A stretch of DNA of 64,000 nucleotides, from contig NZ_BAAAYO010000020.1 of assembly GCF_039536325.1 (NCBI RefSeq), positions 62,001-126,000 of the forward strand. Reading direction: 5' to 3'. Below the pieces are notes generated by a model. It was not told where the DNA came from and made no database searches. It worked only from the letters and a program-made list of their open reading frames with translations. Every line of letters starts with the position of its first letter. The stretch's first letter is position 1. Origin of the DNA: Paenibacillus_AB hodogayensis (GTDB taxonomy: Bacteria > Bacillota > Bacilli > Paenibacillales > NBRC-103111). The translations under genes were made by a program, and so were the position numbers. This document shows, one piece after another, positions 1 through 8,438 of this stretch.

Positions 1-298
1 TTCTGGCGTCCTCCTCGCCCTGCTTGCCCGTGCAAGCATTGGCATTGCCGCTATTGACGAGCATGACCTGCAGCTTGCCTTCTACGGCAATGCTTTCCTT
101 CGTTACTTGAAGCGGAGCCGCTTGAAACGCATTTAACGTGTACACGCCCGCCGCCGCAGCGGGAACGTCGCATACGATCACGCCAAGATCGTTGCGCTCC
201 GTTTTCTTCAATCCGCAGTGCAGTCCGCCCGCACGAAATCCTTGCGGCGTCGTGACCGACCCGTTATCCACCACTACAAATTCGTTACGATGTCCCAT
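1..298 (-). CDS. argJ: ArgJ, glutamate N-acetyltransferase / amino-acid acetyltransferase (5' part only)
   Basis: Only the first 99 codons lie in the window; the gene runs off the left edge. The reading frame starts MGHRNEFVVVDNGSVTTPQG and continues through a segment ending VMLVNSGNANACTGKQGEED. The NSGNANACTG motif is the hallmark of the ArgJ family, bifunctional ornithine/glutamate acetyltransferases of the cyclic arginine pathway that recycle the acetyl group from N-acetylornithine to glutamate. The ATG at 298 is preceded by a GGGTGAGGG-type ribosome site. The gene follows argC after 56 bases on the same strand, the usual argC-argJ operon order, and is probably transcribed from the argC promoter. 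The catalytic threonine and the autocleavage site lie outside the window, so mono- versus bifunctionality cannot be judged. Confidence 0.93.
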   Translation of the reverse strand, partial: MGHRNEFVVVDNGSVTTPQGFRAGGLHCGLKKTERNDLGVIVCDVPAAAAGVYTLNAFQAAPLQVTKESIAVEGKLQVMLVNSGNANACTGKQGEEDAR

Positions 299-354
299 AC
301 CGCAACCCTCACCCATCTTTCTGCAAACATGCTATCGGAATCTATGATTATCGC

Positions 355-1404
355 TTACGGGTATACCGGCGTAAACGCCAGCCCCGTCGCTTCGTCCCAG
401 CCCATCATCAGGTTCAAGTTCTGTACGGCCTGCCCGGCCGCGCCCTTGACCAGATTGTCAATGACAGAAATAACCGTCACCCGGTTCGTCCGCGAATCGA
501 CGGATACGCCGATGTCGCAATAGTTGGAGCCGTATACTTCTTTCGTTGCCGGCCATTTGCCGACCGGGCGCACGCGTACGAAGGGACGTCCTTCGTAATA
601 GTGGCGGAACAGCTCCAGCACGTCCTCGTCCGTCCTAGCCTGCTTCAGCTTGGCATAGCTCGTTACCAAAATACCCCGGGTCATCGGCAGCAAATGCGTA
701 GTAAACGTAATCGTAACGTCTTCGCCAGCTACCCGGCTGAGCGTCTGTTCGATTTCCGGTGTATGCTGATGCTTGTTCACTTTATAAGCGAATGTACTTT
801 CGTTGATTTCCGAGTAGTGATAAGCAAGGCCAAGGCCCCGCCCGGCTCCAGATACTCCTGTCTTGGCGTCAGAGATAATCGTCTCCGGATCGATCCAGCC
901 TTCCTTAAGCAGCGGCACAAGACCGAGCGCCGTCGCCGTCGGGAAGCAGCCGGGGTTGGCGATCAGGTCGGCGCCGCGAACGTCGCTGCCGAATACTTCG
1001 CACAAGCCGTATACGGCGCGGTCCAAGTAAGCCGGATCGGCCGGCTTTTTCTTGTACCACTGCTCGTATACGTCTCCCCGCTTCAGACGAAGGTCGCCGG
1101 ATACGTCGATGACTTTCAAACCGGCCTCTATCAGCTTAGGCGAAAGCTCCGTACTTACGCCGTGCGGAGTCGCCAGAAAGACGACGTCCGCTTTGCCCCG
1201 AATCGCCTCAACGTCGATGGCCTCCAAACGATCGGTAATAATCTCCGATAAATGAGGGTAACCCTCCGCATATAAAGCTCCTGCATTGGAAGAAGAAATA
1301 ACCGAGGTCAACTCTACTTCCGGATGCTGCAACAACAACCGGATCAATTCGACTCCGCCATAGCCTGTCGAGCCTATGATGGCAGCCCGTAATTTGCCGC
1401 TCAT
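355..1404 (-). CDS. argC: N-acetyl-gamma-glutamyl-phosphate reductase
   Basis: The 349-residue product reduces N-acetylglutamyl-5-phosphate to the semialdehyde with NADPH, the third step of arginine synthesis, in the cytoplasm. The N-terminus AAIIGSTGYGGVELIRLL is the Rossmann dinucleotide-binding motif of ArgC/Asd-type dehydrogenases, and LIANPGCFPTATALGL holds the catalytic cysteine. The length is normal for ArgC. The frame is open for 56 more codons upstream, but the ATG at 1404 is chosen because AGGGGAGGT lies just before it and the Rossmann fold begins immediately. It is first in an argC-argJ operon and a promoter with an overlapping ArgR-like box lies about 80 bases upstream. Confidence 0.96.
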   Translation of the reverse strand: MSGKLRAAIIGSTGYGGVELIRLLLQHPEVELTSVISSSNAGALYAEGYPHLSEIITDRLEAIDVEAIRGKADVVFLATPHGVSTELSPKLIEAGLKVIDVSGDLRLKRGDVYEQWYKKKPADPAYLDRAVYGLCEVFGSDVRGADLIANPGCFPTATALGLVPLLKEGWIDPETIISDAKTGVSGAGRGLGLAYHYSEINESTFAYKVNKHQHTPEIEQTLSRVAGEDVTITFTTHLLPMTRGILVTSYAKLKQARTDEDVLELFRHYYEGRPFVRVRPVGKWPATKEVYGSNYCDIGVSVDSRTNRVTVISVIDNLVKGAAGQAVQNLNLMMGWDEATGLAFTPVYP

Positions 1405-1480
1405 ATGAAAACCTCCCCTATTCAAACTTTGCTTCTCCGCCGTCTCCTCCAGATGCCGTTCCGCACGAAACATATGCATC

Positions 1481-1509
1481 ATTATACATTTCCAAGAATA
1501 ATAATTCAA
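1481..1509 (-). promoter_or_regulatory. argC promoter with overlapping ArgR-like operator
   Basis: On the minus strand TTGAAT (1504-1509) and TATAAT (1481-1486) are exactly 17 bases apart, a good sigma-A promoter. The -35 region is embedded in the partial palindrome GAATTATTATTC (1496-1507), which matches the ArgR/AhrC box core TGAAT-N4-ATTCA on both arms. Binding there would block RNA polymerase, so arginine repression is inferred from position and resemblance. Confidence 0.7.
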
Positions 1510-1904
1510 TGGTTTTTTTCGTGCCAAAGCACTCGCCAATAAGGGCTCTGGGCCTTCCCAAACCGCGCTCAATCTGAGGGCTTGAGGTTGTTCCGCTGGC
1601 CCTCCCGGTTACTTTAAAGCGATTTTGTGCTTGCGGAAACACCCGCCTGCGCATCGGCGGCGAGCGGTACTTTATTAAGCGGAATTTTTACCGGCTTATC
1701 TGCGAGGATAACCTTGGGATACACTCTTCATCGATCATACGGAATATTGCCGGCAACTGCAATAGCCGGATCTTGGTCGGCGCAATTTCATCGCCCGCAG
1801 CGCCTGATTTTGTGAGAAATTTGTGAGTCAGCCGGGCCTAGGCGGTCGTCATGTTCAAACATCGTTCGGCAGTTTGTCTCATTCCTGGATTAGTCGCCAT
1901 GAAG

Positions 1905-1953
1905 AATACCCCGACAGCAGGAGCATTCCTTTCCACTGCGGGGTACTTTTTTG
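1905..1953. terminator. Possible terminator hairpin, best U-tract on plus strand
   Basis: TACCCCG and CGGGGTA pair across a 25-base middle that contains a further CAG/CTG pairing. On the plus strand it is followed by CTTTTTTG, a proper U-tract, although no plus-strand gene precedes it. On the minus strand, where it would end the YitT transcript, the tail is only TATTCTTC. It may act in both directions or end an unannotated plus-strand RNA. Confidence 0.4.
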
Positions 1954-2072
1954 ATTGTGCCTGCATTCTGAGATCCGACAGACCGTTCACGCCTAAGGGG
2001 CAAACGGCTGTTCCAGCAGCTCCGCTATTCGTCCCAGTTTCGCCGCGTCCCAGACTTTATTGTGATCAATGC

Positions 2073-2945
2073 TTACTGACCGTTCGGCTTAAATCCTTCT
2101 CCCAGCACCTCATTGGCATCGGCCAGTATTAAAAACGCGTTCGGGTCTACTGCACGGACAAGCGTTTTTAGCCGGGTCACTTCCGTCTGGCTGACCACGA
2201 CCATGAGCGTCGGGCGCTCTTCCCCTGAATACCCTCCGCGTCCGTCCAGCAGCGTCAAGCCGCGGTCCAGCTCGAACAGCACCGCCTGACGGATGCCCTC
2301 CACTTCTTTGCTTATAATAAAGGCGACCTTGGAATAGCGGAAGCCGGTTTGTACGACATCGATCGTCTTCGTCGTGACGAACAGCCCGATCAAGGCATAA
2401 AGCGCCTTTTCCGGAGAAAACACGATCCCCGCCGTCAAAATAACCGCCCCATCGAGCATCGCTACCGCAATGCCGTAACCGATACCGGTCCAGCGGTGAA
2501 TCAGTTGAGCGGCCGAATCGATCCCGCCTGTAGACCCTCTGCCGCGAAAAACGATGCCCAGGCCGGCCCCGATACCCAGGCCCCCATAGATGGTAGCCAA
2601 CAGCGCATTCGTCGTCAACGGCTCCAGATCTCGGGTCAGCAGCACGAATAAAGGAAGCACGACCGACGCGATCGCCGTCTTCAGACCGAACTGCCCGCCG
2701 AGAAACAGCATGCCCAAAATAAACAACGGGATGTTAAGCACCCACTGCATCACCGCCGGCTCGATTCCGAACAGCTGCTGGATGATCGTGGATATGCCCG
2801 ATACGCCGCCGGAGGCGATCTGATTCGGATTTAGAAAAAAATTAAAGCTGAGCGCAATCATCAGACAGCCTGCCAACAGCAGCGTATATTCGATCGTTTG
2901 ATGCAGCGGGCCTCCAATCCGCAGCACCGGTTGTTTGCGACGCAT
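2073..2945 (-). CDS. YitT family membrane protein (DUF2179 C-terminal domain)
   Basis: The 290-residue product has about five or six hydrophobic segments in its first 200 residues (for example LAGCLMIALSFNFFLNP and VLNIPLFILGMLFLGGQ), followed by a soluble C-terminal domain with the DUF2179 pattern (GLTLLDGRGGYSGEERPTLM, then a VVSQTEVTRLK strand). This architecture defines the YitT/YpjC family of bacillar inner-membrane proteins, which are widespread and often multicopy but lack a firmly assigned function. The ATG at 2945 has AAAGGAGGG about eight bases upstream. The gene stands alone between the prfB terminator and the argC region. Confidence 0.88.
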   Translation of the reverse strand: MRRKQPVLRIGGPLHQTIEYTLLLAGCLMIALSFNFFLNPNQIASGGVSGISTIIQQLFGIEPAVMQWVLNIPLFILGMLFLGGQFGLKTAIASVVLPLFVLLTRDLEPLTTNALLATIYGGLGIGAGLGIVFRGRGSTGGIDSAAQLIHRWTGIGYGIAVAMLDGAVILTAGIVFSPEKALYALIGLFVTTKTIDVVQTGFRYSKVAFIISKEVEGIRQAVLFELDRGLTLLDGRGGYSGEERPTLMVVVSQTEVTRLKTLVRAVDPNAFLILADANEVLGEGFKPNGQ

Positions 2946-3023
2946 CGACGCCCTCCTTTCCCGTTCCAGTCATGATATGAGCCTTTTGCGGGAAAAATCC
3001 GCGGTCCCGTTGCGTGTCGGAAT

Positions 3024-3053
3024 AAAAAAATCCTACACTTCTACGTGTAGGAT
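3024..3053 (-). terminator. prfB terminator
   Basis: On the minus strand ATCCTACAC and GTGTAGGAT form a perfect nine-pair stem around a six-base loop, followed directly by a run of T residues. It lies 23 bases after the prfB stop codon. Confidence 0.93.
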
Positions 3054-3075
3054 AAACGTTCCGGAGCTTAAATAT

Positions 3076-4189
3076 TTAAGCTTCGTCCGGTTTTATTTGT
3101 TGACGCAAATAAGCATCGATAAAAGGCTCCAACTCCCCGTCCATGACAGCCTGCACATTACCGGTCTCCGCCTGGGTCCGATGGTCTTTGACCATGCTGT
3201 ACGGATGGAACACATAGGAACGAATTTGACTGCCCCACGCGATTTCCGATTGCTCGCCGCGAATTTCGGCCAAATGCTTTGCCTGCTCTTCCAGCTTCTT
3301 CTCGTAGAGCTTGGAGCGGAGCATTTTCATCGCCCGTTCGCGGTTCTGAATCTGCGATCTTTCCAACTGGCACGCCACGACGATACCGCTCGGAATATGC
3401 GTAATCCGTACTGCCGATTCCGTCCGGTTGACGTGCTGGCCGCCCGCTCCGCTGGCGCGGTACGTATCGACCCGCAAATCCTCCGTACGGATTTCCACTT
3501 CAACGTCCTCTTCGATTTCCGGTACCACGTCGCACGATACGAACGAGGTATGCCGGCGTCCGGAAGCGTCGAACGGCGAGATCCGTACAAGGCGGTGGAC
3601 GCCCTTCTCGGCCTTTAAATAGCCGTAGGCGTTATGACCCTTGATGGACAGCGTAACGCTCTTGACGCCCGCCTCGTCGCCCGGCAAATAGTCGAGCAGC
3701 TCGACCTTGTAGCCTTGCTTCTCCGCGTAACGCCGATACATGCGCAGCAGCAGATCCGCCCAGTCCTGCGACTCCGTTCCGCCGGCGCCCGGATGAAGCT
3801 CCAAAATGCAATCGTACTTGTCGTACGGCTGGTTCAACAGCAATTGGAGCTCAAAGCTTTGCAGCTTGGCATGAAGGTCGCGGATGCTTGCCGTGAGATC
3901 GTCTGCAAGACTATCGTCGCCTTCCTCCTCCGCCAGTTCCAGCATCACTTCGATATCGTCATAAGAACCGGCCAGTCCTTGAAACTCATCGACTACCGAC
4001 TTGACCGCATTCATCTCGCCGATGACTTTCTGCGCTTTCTCGTTGTCGTCCCAAAAATCCGGGGCGGCCATCTTTTCTTCATAATTGCCGATCTGCTCGA
4101 GCTTCAGATCTAAGTCAAAGAGACCCCCTAAGGTCTTGGATACGTTTCGCCACTTCTCGTAAATCTTGTTTTACATCTGCTTCCAACAT
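3076..4189 (-). CDS. prfB: Peptide chain release factor 2, with programmed +1 frameshift
   Basis: RF2 recognises UAA and UGA and releases the finished peptide. The main frame carries the SPF-type anticodon-mimic region (RISPFDASGRRHTSF) and the catalytic GGQ loop (ASGAGGQHVNRTESAVR). The gene begins in another frame: ATG at 4189, with GAGGTGA upstream, encodes 24 residues starting MLEADVKQDLREVAKRIQDL and ends at an in-frame TGA (4117-4115). A slip of one base at CTT-T-GAC joins it to the main frame from 4116, giving a product of 370 residues, the usual RF2 length. This is the conserved autoregulatory frameshift, not a mutation. It follows secA as in B. subtilis. Confidence 0.96.
4115..4129 (-). 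promoter_or_regulatory. prfB programmed +1 frameshift site
   Basis: On the minus strand the order is AGGGGG (4124-4129), TCT, CTT, then TGA followed by C. The internal Shine-Dalgarno-like AGGGGG, the slippery CTT and the poor-context TGA-C stop are the elements of the classic RF2 shift: low RF2 lets the ribosome slip forward by one base and make more RF2. Confidence 0.96.
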
Positions 4190-4264
4190 AAGGACGATCA
4201 CCTCTTCAAGTATTGTACATCTGCCGGTATTTCCGGCAAAAGGCAAGCCTCCTGGCACACGAGT

Positions 4265-4314
4265 GCGGGATGTGACCCGCAAGAAGCGTGCCGTCCCCTA
4301 GTCAACAGGGACGG
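4265..4314. repeat. Two small inverted repeats in the secA-prfB gap
   Basis: GCGGG/CCCGC (4265-4280) and CCGTCCC/GGGACGG (4291-4314) are adjacent hairpins without a U-tract. The CCGTCCC arms, each with AAGA close to their 5' side, resemble short dispersed repeats common between Firmicute genes, but only one copy is visible here. Confidence 0.35.
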
Positions 4315-4408
4315 TCTTCAAGGAGTCGCTGCCCGCGCCATCGCGTTATCGATCAGGAGGCGCATTTTCTTGCCGGGCAATTGCGCTTGATCATACAAGC
4401 GTCAGCGC

Positions 4409-6913
4409 TTATTTGCCGTGGCATTGCTTATATTTTTTGCCGCTTCCGCAAGGACAAGGATCGTTGCGGCCGATCTTATCCTCGGTGCGGACCGGCTGCT
4501 TACCTTCCTCTTCCGCCTTCGGATCGACGGCCTGCCCTTCAGCCACGACTTGACGCTCCAGGTTGGATTCGACGTGAGCCTTCATGATGTATTTGGATAC
4601 TTCTTCCTGAATGCTCTCGATCATTTCCTGGAACATTTCGAAGCCTTCGAACTGGTATTCGCGCAAAGGGTCGGTTCCGCCGTAGGCGCGCAAATGAATT
4701 CCTTGACGCAGCTGCTCCATCGCGTCGATATGGTCCATCCATTTGCTGTCTACCGCACGCAAGACGACGACCTTCTCGAACTCGCGCATCGTCTCGACGC
4801 CCATCTCCTGCTCGCGCTGATCGTATAGCTCCTTGACCAGGTTTTGGATATGCTCGATGACTTCGTCGCGCTCCTTGGCCCATAACTCTTCGGACGTCAA
4901 GTGTCCCTCGTCGAGGAACGTCGTGTTGGCATATTCGGCAATGGCGGCCAAGTCCCACTCTTCCGGAACTTGATCTTCCGGGGTATGCGCTTTGACGATC
5001 CGCTCCACTACCGGCATAATCATATCGAGCGTGATTTCTTTAATATTGTCATGCCCCAGCACTTCACGGCGCTGCTTGTAAATAATTTCACGCTGCTGGT
5101 TCATGACATCGTCGTACTGCAGGACGACTTTCCGTGTATCGAAGTTGTTACCCTCGACCCGCTTCTGAGCCGACTCGATCGCCCGTGTAATGAGCTTGCT
5201 CTCGATCGGCTGGTCTTCCTCGAAGCCGATTCTTTCCATCATGCCCATAATGTTTTCCGCACCGAACCGGCGCATCAACTCATCTTCCATGGACAAGTAA
5301 AACTGCGACGAGCCCGGATCGCCTTGACGTCCCGCACGTCCGCGCAGCTGATTGTCGATCCGGCGGCTTTCGTGTCTTTCTGTACCTATAATATGCAGAC
5401 CGCCAAGATCGGCAACTCCGTCTCCCAACATGATGTCGGTACCTCGACCGGCCATGTTGGTGGCGATCGTTACCGCGCCATGCTGGCCGGCTTGAGACAC
5501 GATCTCGGCTTCAGCCGCATGATGCTTGGCATTCAAAACTTTATGGGGAACGCCTTTTTTCTTCAGCAGCTCGGACAGTCTTTCCGAGTTTTCGATCGAT
5601 ACGGTGCCGACCAGAACCGGCTGGCCTTTCTTGTGCCGCTCGACAATTTGTTCCACAGACGCCTTGAATTTACCGTTTACGCTTTTGTATACGACATCCG
5701 GCATATCGTTCCGGACCATCGGCCTGTTCGTCGGAACGACAATAACCTCAAGACCGTAAATTTTCTTCAGCTCTTCTTCCTCGGTCTTCGCCGTACCGGT
5801 CATCCCGGACAGCTTGCGGTACATACGGAAGTAATTTTGCAGCGTGATCGTGGCGAGCGTCATGCTTTCGTTTTGCACCTTGATCTGTTCCTTGGCTTCA
5901 ATCGCTTGGTGCAGCCCGTCGCTATACCGACGGCCCACCATGAGCCGCCCCGTAAATTCGTCGACGATGATAACCTCTTCGTCCTGCACGACGTAATCGA
6001 CATCGCGCTTCATAATAACGTGAGCTTTCAACGCCTGCGAAATATGGTGGTTCAAAGTGACATTGGCATGATCGTACAAATTCTCGATACCGAACGTTTT
6101 CTCCGCTTTGGCAGCGCCGGCGTCGGTCAAGTTGACGGCACGCACCTTAATATCGACAACGTAGTCCTCTTCTTGCGTCAACCGTTTCACAAACCGGTCT
6201 GCCGTGTAGTACAGGTCGGTCGATTTGGCGGCTTGTCCAGAGATAATAAGCGGCGTTCTCGCTTCGTCGACCAGAATGGAGTCGACTTCGTCAATGACCG
6301 AGTAGAACAGAGGACGCTGCACCATTTGTTCCTTGTACAGCACCATGTTGTCGCGCAAGTAGTCGAATCCGAACTCGTTATTTGTTCCGTACGTGATGTC
6401 GCATGCATAAGCCGCCTGCTTTTCGCTGTGCGACAAGTAGTTCAGGTTGACCCCGACGGTCATCCCGAGAAACTCATAAATTCTTCCCATCTCCGCGCTG
6501 TCGCGTCCGGCCAAATATTCGTTGACCGTGACGACATGGACGCCTTTGCCCGACAGAGCGTTCAAATAGACCGGCAATGTACCGACGAGCGTCTTGCCCT
6601 CCCCGGTGCGCATCTCCGCAATTTTACCTTCATGGAGCACCATGCCACCGATCAATTGCACATCGTAATGCCGCTTGCCAAGCGTTCTGAACGACGCTTC
6701 GCGCACGACGGCGAACGCTTCCGGCAGAAGCTCGTCCAGTTCTTCTCCTTGTTCGATTCTCGAACGGAATTCCGCTGTTTTGTCACGCAATCCGTCATCG
6801 GTCAGTTTCTTGATTTCCGGCTCCAGCCCGTTGATCACTTCAACGGTCCGCAGCAGTCGCTTGATTTCGCGGTCGTTCGTATCGCCAAATATTTTTTTTA
6901 CGAGTCCTAGCAT
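4409..6913 (-). CDS. secA: Preprotein translocase ATPase SecA
   Basis: The 834-residue cytoplasmic/peripheral ATPase drives export of unfolded preproteins through SecYEG. Visible landmarks are the Walker A region MRTGEGKTLVGTLP, the DEAD-type SVIDEVDSILVDEARTPLI, the helicase motif TIATNMAGRGTDIMLGDGV, RGRAGRQGDPGSSQFYLS, and a C-terminal SEC-C zinc-binding tail CPCGSGKKYKQCHGK. Length is typical of bacillar SecA. The ATG at 6913 has AAAGGGG upstream. The gene lies between an M50 protease gene and prfB; a sigma-A promoter is at 7098-7126. In this organism its main load is likely to include the S-layer proteins encoded at 38-48 kb. Confidence 0.98.
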   Translation of the reverse strand: MLGLVKKIFGDTNDREIKRLLRTVEVINGLEPEIKKLTDDGLRDKTAEFRSRIEQGEELDELLPEAFAVVREASFRTLGKRHYDVQLIGGMVLHEGKIAEMRTGEGKTLVGTLPVYLNALSGKGVHVVTVNEYLAGRDSAEMGRIYEFLGMTVGVNLNYLSHSEKQAAYACDITYGTNNEFGFDYLRDNMVLYKEQMVQRPLFYSVIDEVDSILVDEARTPLIISGQAAKSTDLYYTADRFVKRLTQEEDYVVDIKVRAVNLTDAGAAKAEKTFGIENLYDHANVTLNHHISQALKAHVIMKRDVDYVVQDEEVIIVDEFTGRLMVGRRYSDGLHQAIEAKEQIKVQNESMTLATITLQNYFRMYRKLSGMTGTAKTEEEELKKIYGLEVIVVPTNRPMVRNDMPDVVYKSVNGKFKASVEQIVERHKKGQPVLVGTVSIENSERLSELLKKKGVPHKVLNAKHHAAEAEIVSQAGQHGAVTIATNMAGRGTDIMLGDGVADLGGLHIIGTERHESRRIDNQLRGRAGRQGDPGSSQFYLSMEDELMRRFGAENIMGMMERIGFEEDQPIESKLITRAIESAQKRVEGNNFDTRKVVLQYDDVMNQQREIIYKQRREVLGHDNIKEITLDMIMPVVERIVKAHTPEDQVPEEWDLAAIAEYANTTFLDEGHLTSEELWAKERDEVIEHIQNLVKELYDQREQEMGVETMREFEKVVVLRAVDSKWMDHIDAMEQLRQGIHLRAYGGTDPLREYQFEGFEMFQEMIESIQEEVSKYIMKAHVESNLERQVVAEGQAVDPKAEEEGKQPVRTEDKIGRNDPCPCGSGKKYKQCHGK

Positions 6914-7097
6914 GCGAGAACCCCTTTCGCTATACGTAGTTCGCTGTCCGGCACACCAGCCCGCATAACCTGTCCATGAATAACGACCGGCTATCGGTCG
7001 GCCCTGAGAGCCGCTTTTACTGCTGTGTCGATCGTCCCGAACGTACGGGATGGGTGTAAGAATAGTCCCTTTTTGCCGATTAATCGGGTTTGCATAA

Positions 7098-7126
7098 ATT
7101 GTATCAGTTTGCGCTCATTGCCGCAA
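7098..7126 (-). promoter_or_regulatory. secA promoter
   Basis: On the minus strand TTGCGG (7121-7126) and TACAAT (7098-7103) are separated by 17 bases, giving a transcript leader of roughly 180 bases before secA. Confidence 0.7.
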
Positions 7127-7153
7127 CAATCGGGTTCGTTCCCCTCTGCTTCT

Positions 7154-7173
7154 TAAAAGCGTTAGTTTAACGC
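7154..7173 (-). terminator. Compact terminator overlapping the stop of the M50 protease gene
   Basis: GCGTTA and TAACGC form a six-pair stem around a three-base loop that includes the stop codon, followed by TTTT on the minus strand. Small, but well placed. Confidence 0.55.
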
Positions 7174-8253
7174 AGGAATGCCCATCTGAGCGACGCCCCA
7201 CATCATGAAGATCAAATAGGCGGCGAGACCGAAGTAAGCCAAGCCATAACCGAGTCTCGTACGGGAGGGCACGTCGTAATAACTGTCGCTTTCATGAGTA
7301 TGGCCTTGGATGGCGACAACTATGACAAGCCGTGGCTCCTCATCGTCGGTTTTCCGAACGACACGGATTACCTCCGCCTTCTCGATCAACAGCTGCCCCT
7401 TCAGATCGGCCGTATGTTCCAGCCCCAACGAGTCCCACTTCACTTCGATCCGTTGAACGCCATCGGTCGTGCAGTACGTCGTGAACGGAAGTTCCCTCCG
7501 ATGCTCTTCCCCCGGAATAAAGTACCCGTCGTCCAGCAATGGCTGTAGAGGGGTCGTCCACATGATCATTTCTTTGGCCGGCGGACCTTTTACTTTGCGG
7601 ATGTACTTCTTATATAAATCGTAGGCGAACAACAGCCAGAAAATAATCAGAATCCATGCATTCAAAAAGACGATGCACAGCGCTCCGCCGATCAAACCGA
7701 CGATCCACAGCCACCGGCTGACCGCCGAGGCAATGCGTCCCCCGTCCAGCGGCTGCATGGGCAGCAGGTTAAACAAATTAATCATAAAGCCGATTTTGGC
7801 GATGACGATCCACACGTACCATCCGGCCCCGCCGTCTCCCTGCAGACCGAACCAGCCGATCGCCAATGCGATTGTAGCGCCCAACGTACCGATCAGCGGA
7901 CCCCCGTAGGCGATGTAGGCCTCCGTCACCGCATCGCGCGGATGGCGCTTCATCATGATCGCCGCCCCCACGAACGGAATGAAGAAAGGGACGCTTACCG
8001 GCAAGCCTTTGCGCTTGGCGGCAAATACATGTCCCATCTCATGGATAAACACCATTACGACCAAACCGACGGCAACCTGCACCGGAAATACGATCGTATA
8101 CGCCCATACCGTAACCAGCATGCTGATCAAGGCGGAACCGAACTTGCTGAATTTTAACAGGGCCAACAGGGCCTTCGCTTTGCTGAGCAAGAAAATCCCG
8201 GCTGCACCGAATACCCACCCGCCGCCCTTGCGTTTAGCCGGCTTGTCTTCCAC
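7162..8253 (-). CDS. Site-2 protease family (peptidase M50) membrane protein
   Basis: A 363-residue intramembrane zinc metalloprotease. The HExxH motif occurs as VFIHEMGHVFAAKRKG and the third zinc-ligand motif as NLFNLLPMQPLDGGRIASA, each next to hydrophobic segments; a further membrane segment is at the C-terminus (YFGLAAYLIFMMWGVAQMG). A soluble region of about 100 residues precedes it and has a beta-rich pattern. M50 enzymes cleave membrane-bound substrates such as anti-sigma factors; the substrate here is unknown. The start is GTG at 8253, with AAGGAGG eight bases upstream. It is neither spoIVFB by context nor RasP (no PDZ insertion visible), so the subfamily is left open. Confidence 0.88.
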   Translation of the reverse strand: MEDKPAKRKGGGWVFGAAGIFLLSKAKALLALLKFSKFGSALISMLVTVWAYTIVFPVQVAVGLVVMVFIHEMGHVFAAKRKGLPVSVPFFIPFVGAAIMMKRHPRDAVTEAYIAYGGPLIGTLGATIALAIGWFGLQGDGGAGWYVWIVIAKIGFMINLFNLLPMQPLDGGRIASAVSRWLWIVGLIGGALCIVFLNAWILIIFWLLFAYDLYKKYIRKVKGPPAKEMIMWTTPLQPLLDDGYFIPGEEHRRELPFTTYCTTDGVQRIEVKWDSLGLEHTADLKGQLLIEKAEVIRVVRKTDDEEPRLVIVVAIQGHTHESDSYYDVPSRTRLGYGLAYFGLAAYLIFMMWGVAQMGIPALN

Positions 8254-8288
8254 TCTTTCGAACCTCCTTGCCCTTTCTTGTTATTACG

Positions 8289-8321
8289 CAGAAAAGCGCA
8301 ATCCGTTTCAGGATCGCGCTT
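8289..8321 (-). terminator. hpf terminator
   Basis: On the minus strand AAGCGCGATCC pairs with GGATTGCGCTT (one mismatch) and is followed by TTTCT. It lies between hpf and the M50 protease gene. Confidence 0.8.
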
Positions 8322-8438
8322 GTTGTCCGGCGGAAGCCGGTCGTTTTTTCAGTTTGGCCAAACCATTATGCAGCTATACTTCCTTACGTCTTATATGTTC
8401 AACATGTACAATGTCATAAAAGTGCTTATGCTATACGC

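Larger units (their letters stand above)
1405..2072. other. Gene-free interval upstream of argC
   Basis: This 668-base gap between argC and the YitT gene contains the argC promoter/operator near 1481-1509 and a hairpin at 1905-1953. I found no open frame with a ribosome site or a recognisable protein on either strand, and no T-box consensus. Confidence 0.55.

Noticed and set aside
1418..1572. A longer argC with 56 extra N-terminal codons
   Set aside because: The extension crosses the promoter and operator, is not part of the ArgC family and the ATG at 1404 has an excellent ribosome site.
3076..4189. prfB as a pseudogene broken by an in-frame TGA
   Set aside because: The TGA lies in the complete programmed frameshift site (AGGGGG, CTT, TGA-C), and both frames give conserved RF2 sequence.
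4901..6910. A 669-codon open frame on the plus strand opposite secA
   Set aside because: It is the antisense shadow of a conserved gene in a GC-skewed codon context; it has no ribosome site and no recognisable protein features. Similar long shadows lie opposite hag, the S-layer gene and pgcA.
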